Source: Minisyncoccota bacterium (GTDB lineage: Bacteria; Patescibacteriota; Minisyncoccia; Phycocordibacterales; GCA-2747955). From it: DNA of 5,843 nt. The notes below the pieces were generated by a model that did not search any database, had not been told where the DNA came from, and was given only the letters and a program-made list of their open reading frames with translations. The position numbers and the translations under genes were made by a program. Location: positions 1-5,843 of the forward strand of contig JAGLGQ010000056.1 of the NCBI GenBank assembly GCA_023143935.1, written 5' to 3'. Below are positions 5,781 to 5,843 of this stretch, in pieces. The first letter of the stretch is position 1. Each line of letters begins with the position of its first letter.

Positions 5781-5812
5781 TAACAAAAAAGAGGGAGCAA
5801 AATATGTTTTTG

Positions 5813-5843
5813 TCAATTTGATGAAATTTTTGATAAATCTTCC
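5813..5843 (-). other. Possible 3' end of another gene entering from the right
   Basis: On the minus strand one frame reads EDLSKISSN and then TGA at 5815-5813. A run of six T (complement of 5785-5790) follows about 22 nt later, with only a weak 5-bp stem before it. Nine codons are too few to prove a gene. No other gene in the window uses TGA as its stop, which lowers confidence. Confidence 0.2.

Noticed and set aside
1..5843. UGA recoded to glycine, as in Gracilibacteria and Absconditabacteria
   Set aside because: All recognised genes read through at normal length with the standard code, use GGA/GGT for glycine, and contain no in-frame UGA.

Overview
The window is very AT-rich (roughly a quarter G+C by eye) and carries compact, mostly minus-strand genes with almost no recognisable Shine-Dalgarno sequences. 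The FolD type, a membrane-anchored protein with duplicated baseplate-J-like domains, and small or lineage-specific genes together suggest a Candidate Phyla Radiation (Patescibacteria) bacterium. This is inferred from family resemblance, as there is no rRNA or tRNA here. The six genes whose stops lie in the window end in TAA or TAG. They read through at normal length with the standard code, so UGA recoding is not indicated.

Layout. Positions 1-1169 (minus) hold the N-terminal 389 residues of a single-pass membrane protein with a clear internal duplication; its C-terminus lies beyond the left edge. Positions 1170-1300 contain a 24-bp perfect hairpin, probably the terminator of the next operon. 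Positions 1301-2701 (minus) are a GTG-started membrane HExxH metalloprotease followed 18 nt later by folD, probably cotranscribed. A hairpin with a T-run separates this pair from a 60-codon acidic gene (2780-2962, minus). Positions 2963-3122 are a divergent control region with three direct repeats at exact 11-bp spacing. Positions 3123-4178 (plus) are an AI-2E/PerM-type transporter whose start lies so close to a TATAAT box that the mRNA may be leaderless.

Positions 4181-5723 (minus) hold the most unusual part: two neighbouring genes for exported, charged, helical proteins of unknown function. They look like diverged paralogues and are driven by almost identical promoters (26 of 29 bases by hand comparison). 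The first lies convergent to the transporter with a 2-nt gap; the second has a textbook intrinsic terminator. The last 31 bases may hold the end of another gene.

FolD is the only clear central-metabolism enzyme. The remaining genes point to the cell envelope: an anchored surface protein, a membrane protease, a membrane transporter and two secreted proteins. Nothing in the sequence ties them into one pathway.
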